This document shows positions 24,671-36,009 of a stretch of DNA of 64,000 bases, piece by piece. The DNA comes from Sciurus carolinensis. Taxonomy: Eukaryota > Chordata > Mammalia > Rodentia > Sciuridae. The stretch spans positions 58,243,998 through 58,307,997 of the forward strand of contig NC_062223.1 of NCBI RefSeq assembly GCF_902686445.1. The letters are read 5' to 3'. How positions within the stretch are numbered: position 1 is the stretch's first letter; every line of letters starts with the position of its first letter. The position numbers were made by a program, and so were the translations under genes. Below the pieces are notes generated by a model, which was not told the DNA's origin, made no database searches, and saw only the letters and a program-made list of their open reading frames with translations.

Positions 24671-26309
24671 TGCAAAAAGAAAGTGAAATCCATAACTACA
24701 TTTTGGCCAACTACACCACCTTTTGTTTGTAGGTGTTCAACGATAAATAGAATCTAGACAAAACAAAATAGGAGAGAGGTAATTCATAGGTTATTTTTAA
24801 TAAATATTCATGATTATTTACTGAATGATTAGCAGGATGCATAAGTTTCATTCCCTGTGCCTCTCCATGTATTTGGATAGTGGAAAAATTCCTCTTAAGA
24901 AGGTAGAGTGCTCAAGCAACCTGCCATGTCTTTCATGGGTTTGAAGTGACTGAATTGGTATAATGTTTAAAAATTCATTGGAACCAACTCCAAAATACTG
25001 TCAAATCCAAAACAACCAGTCAGGTGATCTCAGGACAAGGCCACAACTTGTTTTTCCTATCCTATTCCAAGGAATATGTCCAATGTATTGGGTCACAAGT
25101 CACAAATGAAAACCAAAAAAAAATACAAGGAAAACCTCGGGAGGTAAGGGGCAAAGAAAGAAGCAATGGAATATTTTAACATTTCTGTTGCTTTTTGACC
25201 TGCTAAAAGCCCTTCTTAAGAGCAGGAAAGATAGCTCATCTTCAAAAAAATTATAGATATTATTCCTCACACAAAAATTCAACACTAAACTTTTTTATAG
25301 TCTTGATATGATTGATAGCTTAAGAATTGGTAAAGAATTTTCAGAAATGCATTTAAATTTTGCATGTCACCAGCACTTCTTTGGGCATATATCACCAATA
25401 ATATCCCTTTGATTTTTTTGTTTAAGAGCAGGTCCTCTCACGTGCCAAGTTACTGCTCCACCCCTGAGCTCCACCCCTGAGCTCTACCCCAGTCAATACC
25501 CTCCGTGACTTTCAGAATAAAGCTTTGTCTTAGCATTCTGTGACACATCTGTCACAATAATGCTTATCTATTGGACAAGAGCTGAAGAGCACAGTGGAAG
25601 AGTAGATGCAGCCTTGACCTGTAGTTCTACCTGTAAGTTTTTATTTATTTCTTGTCAAATTGCTATTGAAAGAAAATATCATGAAATTTTAACATTTGCT
25701 TATAGTGGTGTGTGAACACTTATGATATTTTATACTGGCCTTAGTATCTGACTTATAAGATTCTCTCTAGCATACCCTATGTCCTCCTTTATGGTGACTT
25801 CAATATTAATGTAGGTTTTCCATCCCACAAATGAACCTTTCAGTTGTCTTTAAGCAATTTCTTCTGTAATAATTAAAGACTAGCAAAAATTGCAAAAATA
25901 GTAGAGTTTTTGTATGTTCACTATCCAGATTACACTATTGGTGATATTTTACATTAATGTAGTGAATTACCAGGACCATGCAGCTCATGGTAGTAAAACT
26001 ACTCACCTACCCTACAGATCTCACTTGGGTTTCATAGTTTTATGCATCCACTAATTATGTGTGAAATCTATGACATTTAATTATTTTAAAAAATGAAAAA
26101 GGTAATCTGAGTACCTGAATTACTTTACAACTAGCCATATATAAAAAATCCAGTTTATCCAAATGCTTCCCACATTTAAATTTTAGAATATTATATATAT
26201 TATAAGCAGATTATAGCAGTTTCTTACATGCATGTTTTATGAGATATTATTCCATGCCTGTAAATGGGATCCTTTACTTCTTGTTTCTTCTTGGTTTTCA
26301 TTCTACATG
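24671..26309. other. Flank between L1 copy 2 and unit B
   Basis: A/T-rich sequence with no recognised gene. It holds one antisense SINE remnant (25412-25490). The open frame 25100-25285 (-) shows no domain and is not called. Confidence 0.45.
25412..25490 (-). mobile_element. Worn antisense ID-type SINE
   Basis: The + strand reads as the complement of an ID body (CACGTGCCAAGTTACTGCTC, then CACCCCTGAGCTCTACCCC). A 14-bp CTCCACCCCTGAG word is present twice in tandem (about 25456-25482), an internal duplication in the A-box region. Confidence 0.55.
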
Positions 26310-26500
26310 TCTGTTTCTTAATATCCTCTTCTTATACATACACCATTTACTTTGGATAATATCCACTGTAATGGATTCCTCTTAATTCTCTTGATGGATG
26401 CCATCTCCAAATAGCTATATTCTGAGATGATAGAGATTGGGATTCAAAATAAATATTTCTAAGACAATTCAACACATAATTAAGGTTCTTATGAAATACT
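26310..26500. repeat. Tail of an ancient mammalian interspersed repeat at the unit B boundary
   Basis: The sequence runs TTCTTATACATACACC..GATGCCATCTCCAAATAG..TATTCTGAGATGATAGAG..CAATTCAACACATAA. The same family tail is at 49270-49510 just before unit C, and a longer copy is at 45690-46095. It sits right at the upstream edge of the duplicated unit in both B and C. I cannot name the family by eye. Confidence 0.5.
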
Positions 26501-27020
26501 TGTTGAATCAACCCACAGAAGCAAATTTCTGAGTTTTCAAATTACCTTCTTTATTATTTAGCTTTACTTACTATAATATAACTAAATTTCTGACACAGCC
26601 ACTCATGAAATAAAGAGGTTAAATTAGCTTACAGATTTAACTGAAAGTCAAATCTTCATAGCCCACTCTGGGGCAGGCTCTATGGTGGGTGGTGGAAGTA
26701 GGCCTGGAATAAGGGTCATATCTCAAATGAGGAAGTAGAGAGCTGGGTGGCGCCAGCTTTGCCCCTTCATAAAGACTCTATCACAGGAAATCTAGGGGTT
26801 GCATGAAAACTACATTTACAAAAAAGCATCCAATAACCTAAAGACCATTACTATGTCCCACGTCTCAAATACTCCACAAAACCTCCCCCTACTGTCACTC
26901 TTGAAACAAAGCAACAGTCACATGAATGCATGAGAGGACAGAACAAACCATACCCAAATCATAGCATGCTTCCAATGGCCCCCACGATTTATGTCCATAT
27001 TAATGTCTTATTCAAATAAC

Positions 27021-28062
27021 ACATTTTAAATTAATTTTAATATATTCTAATTAGTCGTGCATGGCAGTAGAATGCACTTATACATTTTGAGAGATAATAT
27101 ATAAATGGAGTGTAATCTCTCACTTTTCAGATTACACATATTGTAGAATCACATCAGTCATGCAGTCATACATGTACATGAGGTAATAATGTGTGTTTCA
27201 CTGTACTATCATTCCCTCCTCCAGACCCATTCCCTTTCCTTCACTCCCCTCTACCTAATAAAAAAGTAACTCTATTCATCCCTACCCCCCCAATAAAAAG
27301 TAACTCTATTCATCCCTACCCCCCCAATAAAAAGTAACTCTATTCATCCCTACCCCCCAATAAAAAGTAACTCTATTCATCCCTACCCCCTCACCTAATA
27401 AAAAGTAACTCTATTCATCCCTACCCCCCCACCTAATAAAAAGTAACTCTATTCATCCCTACCCCCCCACCTAATAAAAAGTAACTCTATTCATCCCTAC
27501 CCCCCCACCTAATAAAAAGTAACTCTATTCATCCCTACCCCCCCACCTAATAAAAAGTAACTCTATTCATCCCTACCCCCCCACCTAATAAAAAGTAACT
27601 CTATTCATCCCTACCCCCCCACCTAATAAAAAGTAACTCTATTCATCCCTACCCCCCCACCTAATAAAAAGTAACTCTATTCATCCCTACCCCCCCACCT
27701 AATAAAAAGTAACTCTATTCATCCCTACCCCCCCACCTAATAAAAAGTAACTCTATTCATCCCTACCCCCCCACCTAATAAAAAGTAACTCTATTCATCC
27801 CTACCCCCCCACCTAATAAAAAGTAACTCTATTCATCCCTACCCCCCCACCTAATAAAAGTAACTCTATTCATCCCTACCCCCCCACCTAATAAAAAGTA
27901 ACTCTATTCATCCCTACCCCCCCACCTAATAAAAAGTAACTCTATTCATCCCTACCCCCCCACCTTATGAGCATTGACATATCAAAGAAAACATTCAGCC
28001 TTTTGTTTTTTGGATTTGGCTTATCTCAATTAGCACGATATTCTCTAACTCCAACCATTAAC
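27021..28062 (-). mobile_element. L1 3' end, antisense, with an internal minisatellite
   Basis: On the - strand this reads as an L1 3' end. The ORF2-end region (complement of GGATTTGGCTTATCTCAATT, about 28012-28031) is followed by a G-rich 3' UTR and a tail ending near 27021. It resembles 36010-36330, another antisense L1 end. The G-rich (C-rich on +) UTR has expanded into the array at 27251-27965. Confidence 0.75.
27251..27965. repeat. 38-bp minisatellite, 19 copies
   Basis: I count 19 copies of the core TAACTCTATTCATCCCTACC. The later units are 38 bp long (core, a run of C ending in a CACCTAATAAAAAG link) and almost identical. The first four are shorter or vary in the C-run link, and one (near 27855) has one A fewer. 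Homogeneity rises toward the centre and right, as expected for recent unequal exchange or slippage. There are no unique spacers between units. Confidence 0.97.
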
Positions 28063-28640
28063 AAATGATAAGAAGCCTACTATGTGCATGACATGAAAAA
28101 CAAAAAGGGAAGAAATGTGAGATAAGAAATAAAATTTGGAATGTCTAAAATACATGAAAGGTTAATAATAAAAAATTACATAACATGCAGGAAGTATAAA
28201 AGAATGTTTTACGTGCCAAATACTTCATATTTTCTAAGAGACGTCAGTTGATTAACCTCTTTCTACTGACATGAAAAATACAAATATGTTTGCTAATCAG
28301 AGATAATAATGAGAAAAATAAGAATGGATACAGTACTAAGTACAAAATAGCATTCAGTGACAATAGGATTCCCAACCTTTTCCTCTATTGTTTGGAAAAT
28401 GTATAGAAATTAATGCATTATTGATATAAAAATAAAAAAATACGGGCCCAGGGCATGATGAGACTTTAATGACCCAATGATATACTTTGTTATCTAGTAA
28501 TCAAACTCAGTATGAAAGCACACTTTCCCTACTAGGATCATAGGTGGCAAAGCACAGAGAAAAGCAACCACTAACAGGTAGGTGGAGTGAAAGGGATGGA
28601 AGGGAAAGGCCAATATGTGAGTGGAATTGACACAGATGCC

Positions 28641-31133
28641 CAGAAACATCTTCATAAAAATGAGGACTCAAATGACTATGGTCTCTAATTCGCTCCTAAT
28701 CCAAGGACTAAAAATCATAGGGCCATTCAGAATCTTAAAAGCCTCAGTTGATCACCAGCTTTCATATACAGCTTCCATAGGCATCTCTCCACTGGGAGAA
28801 CCAAGAATTGTACAGTGGGGTCACTCCATCTCAGAAAGATTCTCGCCTAATCTACAGCTCAGCTCTCCACTTCTGCACAGGAGAATGGATGAAAGGTAAG
28901 AACTGTCAGAATTCCTCTAAGGTATGGGGATTTGCTCTCAGTTCACATCCCTGTGTTTCTACCATAGGGGGTTACAGAGAGGGGATCATGGCCCTTCTTT
29001 AAGGGAAAGTCAGGAGACAGAATCATACTTCTGAACACTGGTTTCCTGAAGCTCCTAATTTGAGAGTTGAAAATAGCGTTAATGAAACCTTTTATCCTTC
29101 TGATTTAGCTCATTCTCACCTTTTCCAGTGATTTATATCTGCTGTCATGGGTAGATTTCTGACTTTTATAAAAACTCATTTAAAAAGTAAAACCACATGG
29201 AGGTATTGCTTACTAGAGATAAAATGCTATAAAATGGGTTTCATTGATTTCACTTGCTTTTCAAAAATACTTTCCTTTTGTATTTCTTAAGGTTCTAACA
29301 AGAAATAGATGGTTTAAATTGGAATGATTGAGAAATACACCAGGAGTGATTATTTTCAAAGATGTGCAGGATTAAGGGAAGAATAGCAATGCATGGTGAG
29401 GTGCCTTAAGAAAAGCAAGGGTATAACTCTGTTTCCATACCTAGACTGTAAGGGACAAAGGAAGGAGCACTAACCAGGGACAGAGCCTAGCCCTGGGTGT
29501 AGCTGTATTACTAAAGAGGACCAGGCAGGTGGAGGAGCAGGGCCACTGCCAATACTCTGCCTGCAGGAGAGAGTTAGGAGGTTGAAAACTCAATCCCTCT
29601 TCTCCCATCCTCTACTGTCCTGCCTGTATCACCAGGTAGCTCAGTTCACCCAGAAACAAGAAGGAAAAGGATGACATTGTTGGGGTGCTAAGAAGCCACC
29701 AGTTTGGGAACTCTAACAAGGCAGAGAAAAAGGATGGAATAAAAACTCTCAGGACAATGAAACTGTCCCTCACTGCTCCTTCTATCTTCCTACACTCTGG
29801 GGTTTTCTCAATCCAAAATCATTGAATCCATTGCCATTTTATATCCATTGAAGTAATTTTTCCTATTTATATATTGTTTCTCTTGCATTAACTTTATGGA
29901 ACAATCACCTACATTAATTAAAAAAAAATGACTTGAAAATGGAAAGTCATTTTAAAAGGCAAAACTTTCCTTTCATTTAGAGTGAAAGCATGGCTAAAAC
30001 TGAACCACAATTGACCTTAATAGGATATGCATTAAGTTCCAGAGCATCAGAATCAAGAAATTCGTTGATAGTGCTGATTTCCAAGCCTGGGTGGGTCCCA
30101 TCTTCCTGTGGTCCTAAATGGCTCCAGACATATCAGAATGGATGTCTGTAAGAAAAGAGAGAAGAAAAAGCAGGCCAGCTTCCTTCTAGTAATCCTATAA
30201 TGCAGGAGCGGGTTACATCACTCTCCTTACTGCATTTGGTCAGTGCCTGGTAATGTGGTGATATCATCATTAAGACAAAAGGTAAATGGAAACCTTGAGA
30301 CCTAAAACTCAAAGAATCACTATTGCAGAAGACAAAATAGGTGTTATGGGGGTAATTTGGAAGTTGTGATATGTGCTGATGGTGTCTCACATTCTGTGTT
30401 CCAATGAAGATTCTTTGGAAGCTCTGAAAACAAAATAAGGCAAGATGGGGCAGAGAACAGGGCAAAGCATCAGATAGGGCTCCAGGAGACCAGGGGCTGG
30501 AGTTGGACCTGCTCTTGGAGATGTGATTTTGGAAAATTCCTTTGTTTGAGCCTCAGTTTTTTTGTGTGTGTTAGGTAAGGTACTGCAATAGATGATCTGT
30601 AAAGAATACATGCTAAATATTGGGGTAGGGTAGTGAATAAAGTAAACAAGACATGCCTTGAAAGTGGAAAGTCTTTATAGAGCTATATGTTTGATGCCAA
30701 ATGTAACCCTACCCTAAAGAGAAATATGGAAACTGCGGTTAGTCAGGACACCAGCACTTAATTTTTTTTCCTCCTGTTTCCTATGCAAATCAACAAATGT
30801 TGAGGGAACTGGGCTATCTAAGAAAACTTTTGATGGATGCCTTCACTTCAGATGACTCTCTGCAGACCCAGAGGAGAATGTGGCCTCTATTCCCTTCAAG
30901 GCCTCCTTCCCCTTTGTGTCCTCTGGATTCCGAGGTCACAGACGCCTTTGTGAGACAGCAAAGGGCTTCTGCATTCTCATATCTTCTCCTGATTTTTACC
31001 CATATCCCTTTTGTGCCCAAATTTGATTGGTTTCTCTTCCTCTCTGTTTCTGAACTTTGCTCATCCTAGATTTTATTTTATTCACAATTTGCCATCTGAG
31101 ATATAACTTGGCATTTACTACTCTATACCTTTC
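28641..31133. other. Unit B, region upstream of the solo LTR
   Basis: From about 29225 this aligns with unit A (12900 on). Matches include CACTTGCTTTTCAAAA, the block at 30130-30290 with 13460-13590, and 30830-30990 with 14390-14560. No intact frame is conserved between the copies. A donor-like GAAAG|GTAAGAAC lies at 28894-28906; it could mark an untranslated exon, but this is unsupported. Confidence 0.45.
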
Positions 31134-31726
31134 TGTATGGAACATTGCTGAAGTGAACCAAACAACTCCCATTTTGCTTTCTGACCCCATTTTGTGAAAC
31201 TTATAAAAAACATGTTGTTTGCTGTGATAGATCAAAACAAAATGTGTGTGTAGCGTTAAGATAAGTAAAGTCACGAGCAGTGACGCACACAGTGACTATG
31301 CAGTCACTGAGAAAAACATTTGGCAGTTTGTTTACACCAAATTTACATTAGTTTTAATGGTAAAACTGGTAAAAATATTTACTAGATGAATTTGCAGAAT
31401 TCAGGACTTGAAAAACAAATGAGGTAATGTGTGAACTTGTTTTGATGTGACTATATAAACTGCAGACTGATCAGGAGCGAGCGGGCACTACTCCACCGAC
31501 AGAGTCTGTCACTATGTCCCGCTGACAAGTGACAAGATAGTGCTCCCCAGCTCGAGGCCCCTGGTCGCTGCATGCTGTTACTCCGATGACTGATTGCCGT
31601 TTGCTGTGAACCAAGCATCAATAAAACCTCATCTGAGGACCAACGACCGGCTACGTGAGTGTTATCTTATTCCTACCCGGTTCCCGATCCAGTACAGGCC
31701 GCAAGTGTTACGACGTGCTCGTGACA
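31134..31726 (+). mobile_element. Solo LTR of an endogenous retrovirus, + strand
   Basis: It begins TGTATGG and ends GTGACA, with the 5-bp word CTTTC directly repeated on both sides (31129-31133 and 31727-31731). It contains a TATA-like TATATAAAC at 31453-31461 and AATAAA at 31620-31625, in the right order for an LTR of U3-R-U5 layout. No internal retroviral genes remain, so it is a recombined solo LTR. It is absent from the matching part of unit A, so it came after the A/B split. Confidence 0.88.
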
Positions 31727-32242
31727 CTTTCTCATCCACATATGATCAACACAGAGTTGTGGCAGGTCCAAAGAGCTGGAAAACTGTAAAATCTTGGGTG
31801 TCAAAATGCACAGTGTGTGACATCACAGGTTATCAAATGATCCTGCTTGTTCTCCAATTCCATTCTCTGTAAAATTGAAAGAAATTCTTACCCGTTCAGA
31901 AGCTACGGCTATTCAGAAGAACCATAGAGAAATTATGTGGTAATCTCTAAATTAAATCCTGTTAATTGTTAAGTTACAAGTGGGTCCATTTACCTGTTTG
32001 AAAGCTGCTTGAACAACTCTTTATGCCTCAAGCCACACCCTCTCTCAATTTCACTAAATATGCTTTTCTCACACAAAAACATTCATTGAGGACAAAAATG
32101 CCATTAAGGATGACCTCGGAGAGAATGGAGTAGGTTAAAATTGTATACACCACTTAGTTCTCTGCAGATAGTCTCCTATTTCAAGTACCTCTTTTCAGGG
32201 ACACTCATACCCCACCCTCATTCACACCCTCCTGTTCTGTAC
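31727..32242. other. Unit B sequence between the LTRs
   Basis: Unit-type sequence homologous to unit A near 14990-15230 and unit D near 47700-47850 (ACTCAGACC/ACTCATACC block after TCTCTTTTCAG). No gene. Confidence 0.45.
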
Positions 32243-32789
32243 TGCTGATACCTCCGTTTACCGGTGACGAGTTCTGCTCCTTCTAATGTTGAAGATTGAA
32301 CACTAGAGAAGCACGCCAAGGCAAGCATATTAAGCAGGTTTACTTAAAGGTAATAATACAGACTTCTCCTGGCAGGAAGAAGGGGGCCATGGCTGATGTT
32401 CAAAAAGTCCCAAGAAGTGAGTGCACCCTACATCTTTTATAGGTTAAAGTCTCTTTTGTTCTCCAGTTTTCTCCCCTCTTATCTCTCCTTCCTGCCTATG
32501 TGACTAGGCCTGGTTTTGCATTAAGTGAGAAGCCAGGGGCAGGGGGAGGGCCAAGGTGATTCAGCCAGGCAAGGGCCCAGGGGGCATTAATTAGCAGCTC
32601 CATGCTTGCAGTCCTTGATAAAGGCAGGTAAATTTGGTAATCAATGGGCTCTGGAGATCCCTGACATTCCATTCTCCCAGGGGCAGTCTCCAACTTCCAG
32701 AGGCAGATGGCTTCATGGCTTCATTTCCTCGAATTGACCCGATTCCCTATTTCTACACTAACTACCTGTCCTTAATTCTGGCTTCACTG
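32243..32789 (-). mobile_element. LTR copy, left arm of an inverted pair (- orientation, 5' end missing)
   Basis: The arm is the reverse complement of 32943-33490 with only scattered differences (about 96-97% by eye). Read on the - strand it ends with the AATAAA-bearing region and a GGTATCA-type terminus. It lacks roughly the first 115 bp that the right arm seems to have. It carries the complement of the 65-codon frame seen in the right arm. Confidence 0.8.
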
Positions 32790-32829
32790 CTAAGCATTTC
32801 AACTGAGTCACAAATCTAACCCCTACACT

Positions 32830-33490
32830 GTTCACCGAATGTCTATAGGAGCTAAACAAAGCCATCTTGAATCCACATTGCAAAGGCACATGAGTTGTCA
32901 ACAGCAGATACTTGGTCACACATAAGTAATTCTAAATACACCCAGTGAAGCCAGAATTCAGGACAGGTAGTTAGTGTAGAAATAGAAAATCAGGTCAATT
33001 CGAGGAAATGAAGCCATGAAGCCATCTGCCTTTGGAAGTTGGAGACTGCCCCTGGAAGAATGGAATGTCAAGGATCTCCAGAGCCCATTGATTACCAAAT
33101 TTACCTACCTTTATCAAGGACTGCAAGCAAGGAGCTGCTAATTAATGCCCCCTGGGCCCTTGCCTGGCTGAATCACCTTGGCCTTCCCCCTGCCCATGGC
33201 TTCTCACTTAATGCAAAACCAGGCCTAGTCACATAGGCAGGAAGGAGAGATAAGGGGGGAGAGAACTGGAGAACAAAAGAGACTTTAGCCTATAAAAAGA
33301 TGTAGGGTGCGCTCACTTCTTGGGACTTTTAGAACATCAGCCATGGCCCCCTTCTTCCTGCCAGGAGAAGTCTGTATTATTCCCTTTAAATAAACCTGCT
33401 TAATATGCTTGCCTTGGCATGCTTCTCTAGTGTTCAATCTTCAACATTAGAAGGAGTAGAACTCGTCACCGGTAAACGGCGGTATCACCA
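32830..33490 (+). mobile_element. LTR copy, right arm of an inverted pair (+ orientation)
   Basis: It probably starts at TGTTCACCGAATG near 32830 and ends at GGTATCACCA (33490). It contains a TATA-like CCTATAAAAAG near 33289 and AAATAAACC near 33389 in LTR order. The part 32943-33490 pairs with the left arm across a 153-bp spacer (32790-32942). No matching target-site duplication was found for the pair as a whole. Confidence 0.75.
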
Positions 33491-34175
33491 GGACTGCTCA
33501 CATTAAGGATTATAGTGAATCATATTTTCTTCATCTCCTTATGTGTGGGTGTTGAATTTTTTCATTGTATTTTCCACTTAACCCACATCATCCTGTAATG
33601 TTTGATTTCTCATTCATATATTCATTCATTAAGTAGATATTGAGGGGATTCAGGCCACACAGAGCTCAGCACTAGGGATTAAAAAATTAATCTGTCTTCA
33701 ATGATTGACACACTGAGCTAGTTCTATGCCAGGTCATTCTCAGTCCTGTTTTAGCAAATCTCACATTACCCTCATGGCCATAAAGCCAGTTCTTTTGCCC
33801 CCTTGAATGAAATCCTCTTTTTGATGGGAATATTACAATCACCTCTGTGTCTGCCTCAATTCCTGCACCTGAGAGAAAACTGTCCCAGGATAGAATAGTG
33901 CTGTTCCCCCTCTGAGTGGGAGTGTTCAGATTATAGTGTATTTTTTTGTCATTTAGGTTCTGGTCAGAGAGCTCAGGGTGTTCAGAAAATGACTGCTAGA
34001 TTTGAGTCCATACTTCAGGAATCCCTAGATGTTGATCAGTTACTTCACCTACAATTCACCTATACTTCCCTACCCTTTGAAATGGAAATCTCCACATAGG
34101 AGGACGATCCTGATCAGCTAAGCTGTTGCTCCTAGTGCTCAAGTGTTCTTTGTTCCCACGGACCCCACTGAAGAG
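33491..34175. other. Unit B sequence just upstream of the MRGPR exon
   Basis: Homologous to unit A 15480-16080 and unit D 48030-49050 (TCATTCATATATTCATTCATT block, ATGCCAGGTCATTCTCA..CCTGT). In the intact mouse and human genes the coding exon follows an untranslated exon, and a pyrimidine-rich acceptor would be expected here. TTTGTTCCCACGGACCCCAC just before the ATG is not a strong one. Confidence 0.45.
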
Positions 34176-35134
34176 ATGAGGAGCCTGGATCCAACCATCT
34201 CAGCCTGGAGGACAGAAGCCATGCCAACCGAGTTATGAAGACGTCCTCATATTGGTGACAAGACTACTCTGATTCTACAAGTGTTGACCTTCACGATATC
34301 ACTGGCAGGAAATGCATCTGTGCTCTGGTTCTTGGGTTTCCGCATGCACAGAAATGCCTTTTACACCTACATCCTAAACCCGGCGACTGCTGACTTCCTC
34401 CTTCTTTTCTACATTATTGCTTCTCTGATAGAATTCATTGAAAACACGCTTCACAATCACATCTGTAGCATCATACAAACTGGGACAACCATGTTCTACA
34501 TCGCAGGCCTGAGCATGCTCAGCACTATCAGCACTGAGCGCTGCCTGTCAGTCCTGTGCCCCATTTGGTGCCACTGCCATCGCCCAAGACACACATCAGC
34601 TATCATGTGTGCCCTGCTCCGGGTCATGTCCCTGTTTCTGAGCATCCTAGACAAGGTCTATTTTTTAAATCGCAATAAAACCAAAGTTCATTTTAAAAGA
34701 GTTAATTTCACTATTACTGTATGGCTGGCTTTTTTACTTGTTCTCTCAGTGTCCAGCCTGGTCCTGCTGGGTAGGATGCTCTGTGGATCCAAGCAGAAGC
34801 CTCTGACCAGGCTGTATGTTACCATCCTGCTCACGGTGTTGTCTTCTTCTTCTGTGGTCTGCCCTTTGGAATCTGTGTGCTCCTGTTAATTGGAACTCAG
34901 AAATATATTACCATAAACAGTGTCCTTTTCTGTCTTCACTTGTCCTATGTTAACAGCTCTGCCAACCCCATCATTTACTTCTTCGTTGGCTCCTTTAGGC
35001 AGCAGTTGCAGGCACGGAACCTCAAGCTGGTGCTTGAGCAGGCTCTGCAGGACACTCCTGAGAAGGAGGAGTGTGGAGGCAGCCTTCCTCAGACAACCCT
35101 GGAGATGTCAGGCAGCAGAGTGGAGCAGGGATGA
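34176..35134 (+). pseudogene. MRGPR (Mas-related G protein-coupled receptor) pseudogene, nearly complete, unit B
   Basis: This looks like a rodent MRGPRX/A/B-type receptor, a rhodopsin-class GPCR with short termini. From the ATG at 34176 the frame gives MRSLDPTISAWRTEA, typical of the family N-terminus. It hits TGA at codon 21 (34236-34238), then continues in the same frame through TM1 (LAGNASVLWFLGF), TM2 and TM3 (FYIAGLSMLSTIS). Next comes the family ERCLSVLCPIW motif that replaces DRY, then TM4 and TM5 and the loop before TM6 (LTRLYVTILLTVL). A single missing base near 34841 shifts the frame. The -1 frame then supplies TM6, NSSANPIIYFFVGSF of TM7 and a tail ending at 35134. With the base restored the length would be about 319 residues, normal for the family. 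Two lesions only: a recent pseudogene, or assembly errors to exclude. Confidence 0.9.
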
Positions 35135-36009
35135 AGAGCCTCTCTCTGGTTCATCAGATGTGCCTTCGAGAGTCAACCATGCCCAGCCACACTTGACAGT
35201 TGTCTGCTCTCCTCTCAGCCTTGAGCCCCTGAAATTCTTCCTCGTCTTCCCATGGGTTTATGTTAACCTGGCTTTTATTCTTTCTTTCTTTTATTTTTAT
35301 GGACTTACATTCTGTTTATTTTAATATTTTTAATTGCATGCTGAGTAATTGAAAGGCAACCCAAATCATTGTAGATTGCAGGAGAAGCCTGTATGTGTTT
35401 TAAGTTGATCACTGCAAAATTATGTACACTTTGTGCCAAGCATTGGATTCAACTCTGTTATTCCGCTTAAGAAATAGGAAACTCTGATTTTTGATAAATA
35501 GTTATACTTCTAACACTCTCATCTTTGCATTTTAAAAAATGACTGCCATGTCTTACTGTTTATTTCTAAAACCTAGAGATTAGCCATTTTTCATGTGAAG
35601 TTTACATTTCTTGATTTCTTTTTCAAAAAGCCAGTTTACTCACTTTCAGACCATGGAATCTGTTTTTCTAACATATGAATGAAGATGCCAGTTGATCTAA
35701 ATGTTCTAATTAATAATATACTTTATGACAATTTATTATAATTCCTAGGCAAAGACCAATGTGTGTGGAGTGGGGGGGTGGGATTGAGCTGGATTTCTGA
35801 CGAATACTTACTGAATCATTGTAATTCTCTATTTGGAAACTACTATCAGTAATGTTAAATGCTGTTTGTTTATTATCTGTTTTATGAGTAGATGTTTGAA
35901 TTTCTAAGTACATTTGAAATGGACAAGTGTAAAGAGATTATGTTTCTCTTAGGGGTATCCAAAGTTGGCCACAAATTCTCTCCCTCTACTTTAACCTCCT
36001 CCTAATATC
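35135..36009. other. 3' flank of the unit B MRGPR pseudogene
   Basis: A/T-rich sequence following the receptor stop, probably the old 3' UTR and flank. A polyadenylation-like signal is not clear. No gene or repeat recognised. Confidence 0.4.

Larger units (their letters stand above)
26490..28640. repeat. Tandem unit B, upstream part (diverged copy of 3232-4400 and 49510-50650)
   Basis: Matches in order: CTAAATTTCTGACACAGCC, the ..ATGGTGGGTGGTGGAAGTAGG block, GAAGTAGAGAGC, the AAAACATC..CAATAACCTAA block, and AACAGGTAGGTGGAGTGAAAG near 28570. It is interrupted by an antisense L1 end with a minisatellite (27021-28062). It is more diverged from A and C than they are from each other. The long middle part of the unit (A: 4400-12800) is missing or unrecognisable in B. 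Confidence 0.65.

Noticed and set aside
27251..27965. Regular direct repeats that look at first like a CRISPR array
   Set aside because: The 38-bp units are directly tandem with no unique spacers, the host is a mammal, and the array lies in an L1 3' UTR. It is a minisatellite.
31594..31872. 92-codon frame with mixed composition near the solo LTR
   Set aside because: Most of it lies inside the LTR U5 region and crosses the LTR border into flank. No domain and no counterpart in other units.
32230..33500. The inverted LTR pair as one provirus
   Set aside because: A provirus has LTRs in the same direction with internal genes between them. Here they are opposed with a 153-bp spacer and no shared target duplication.
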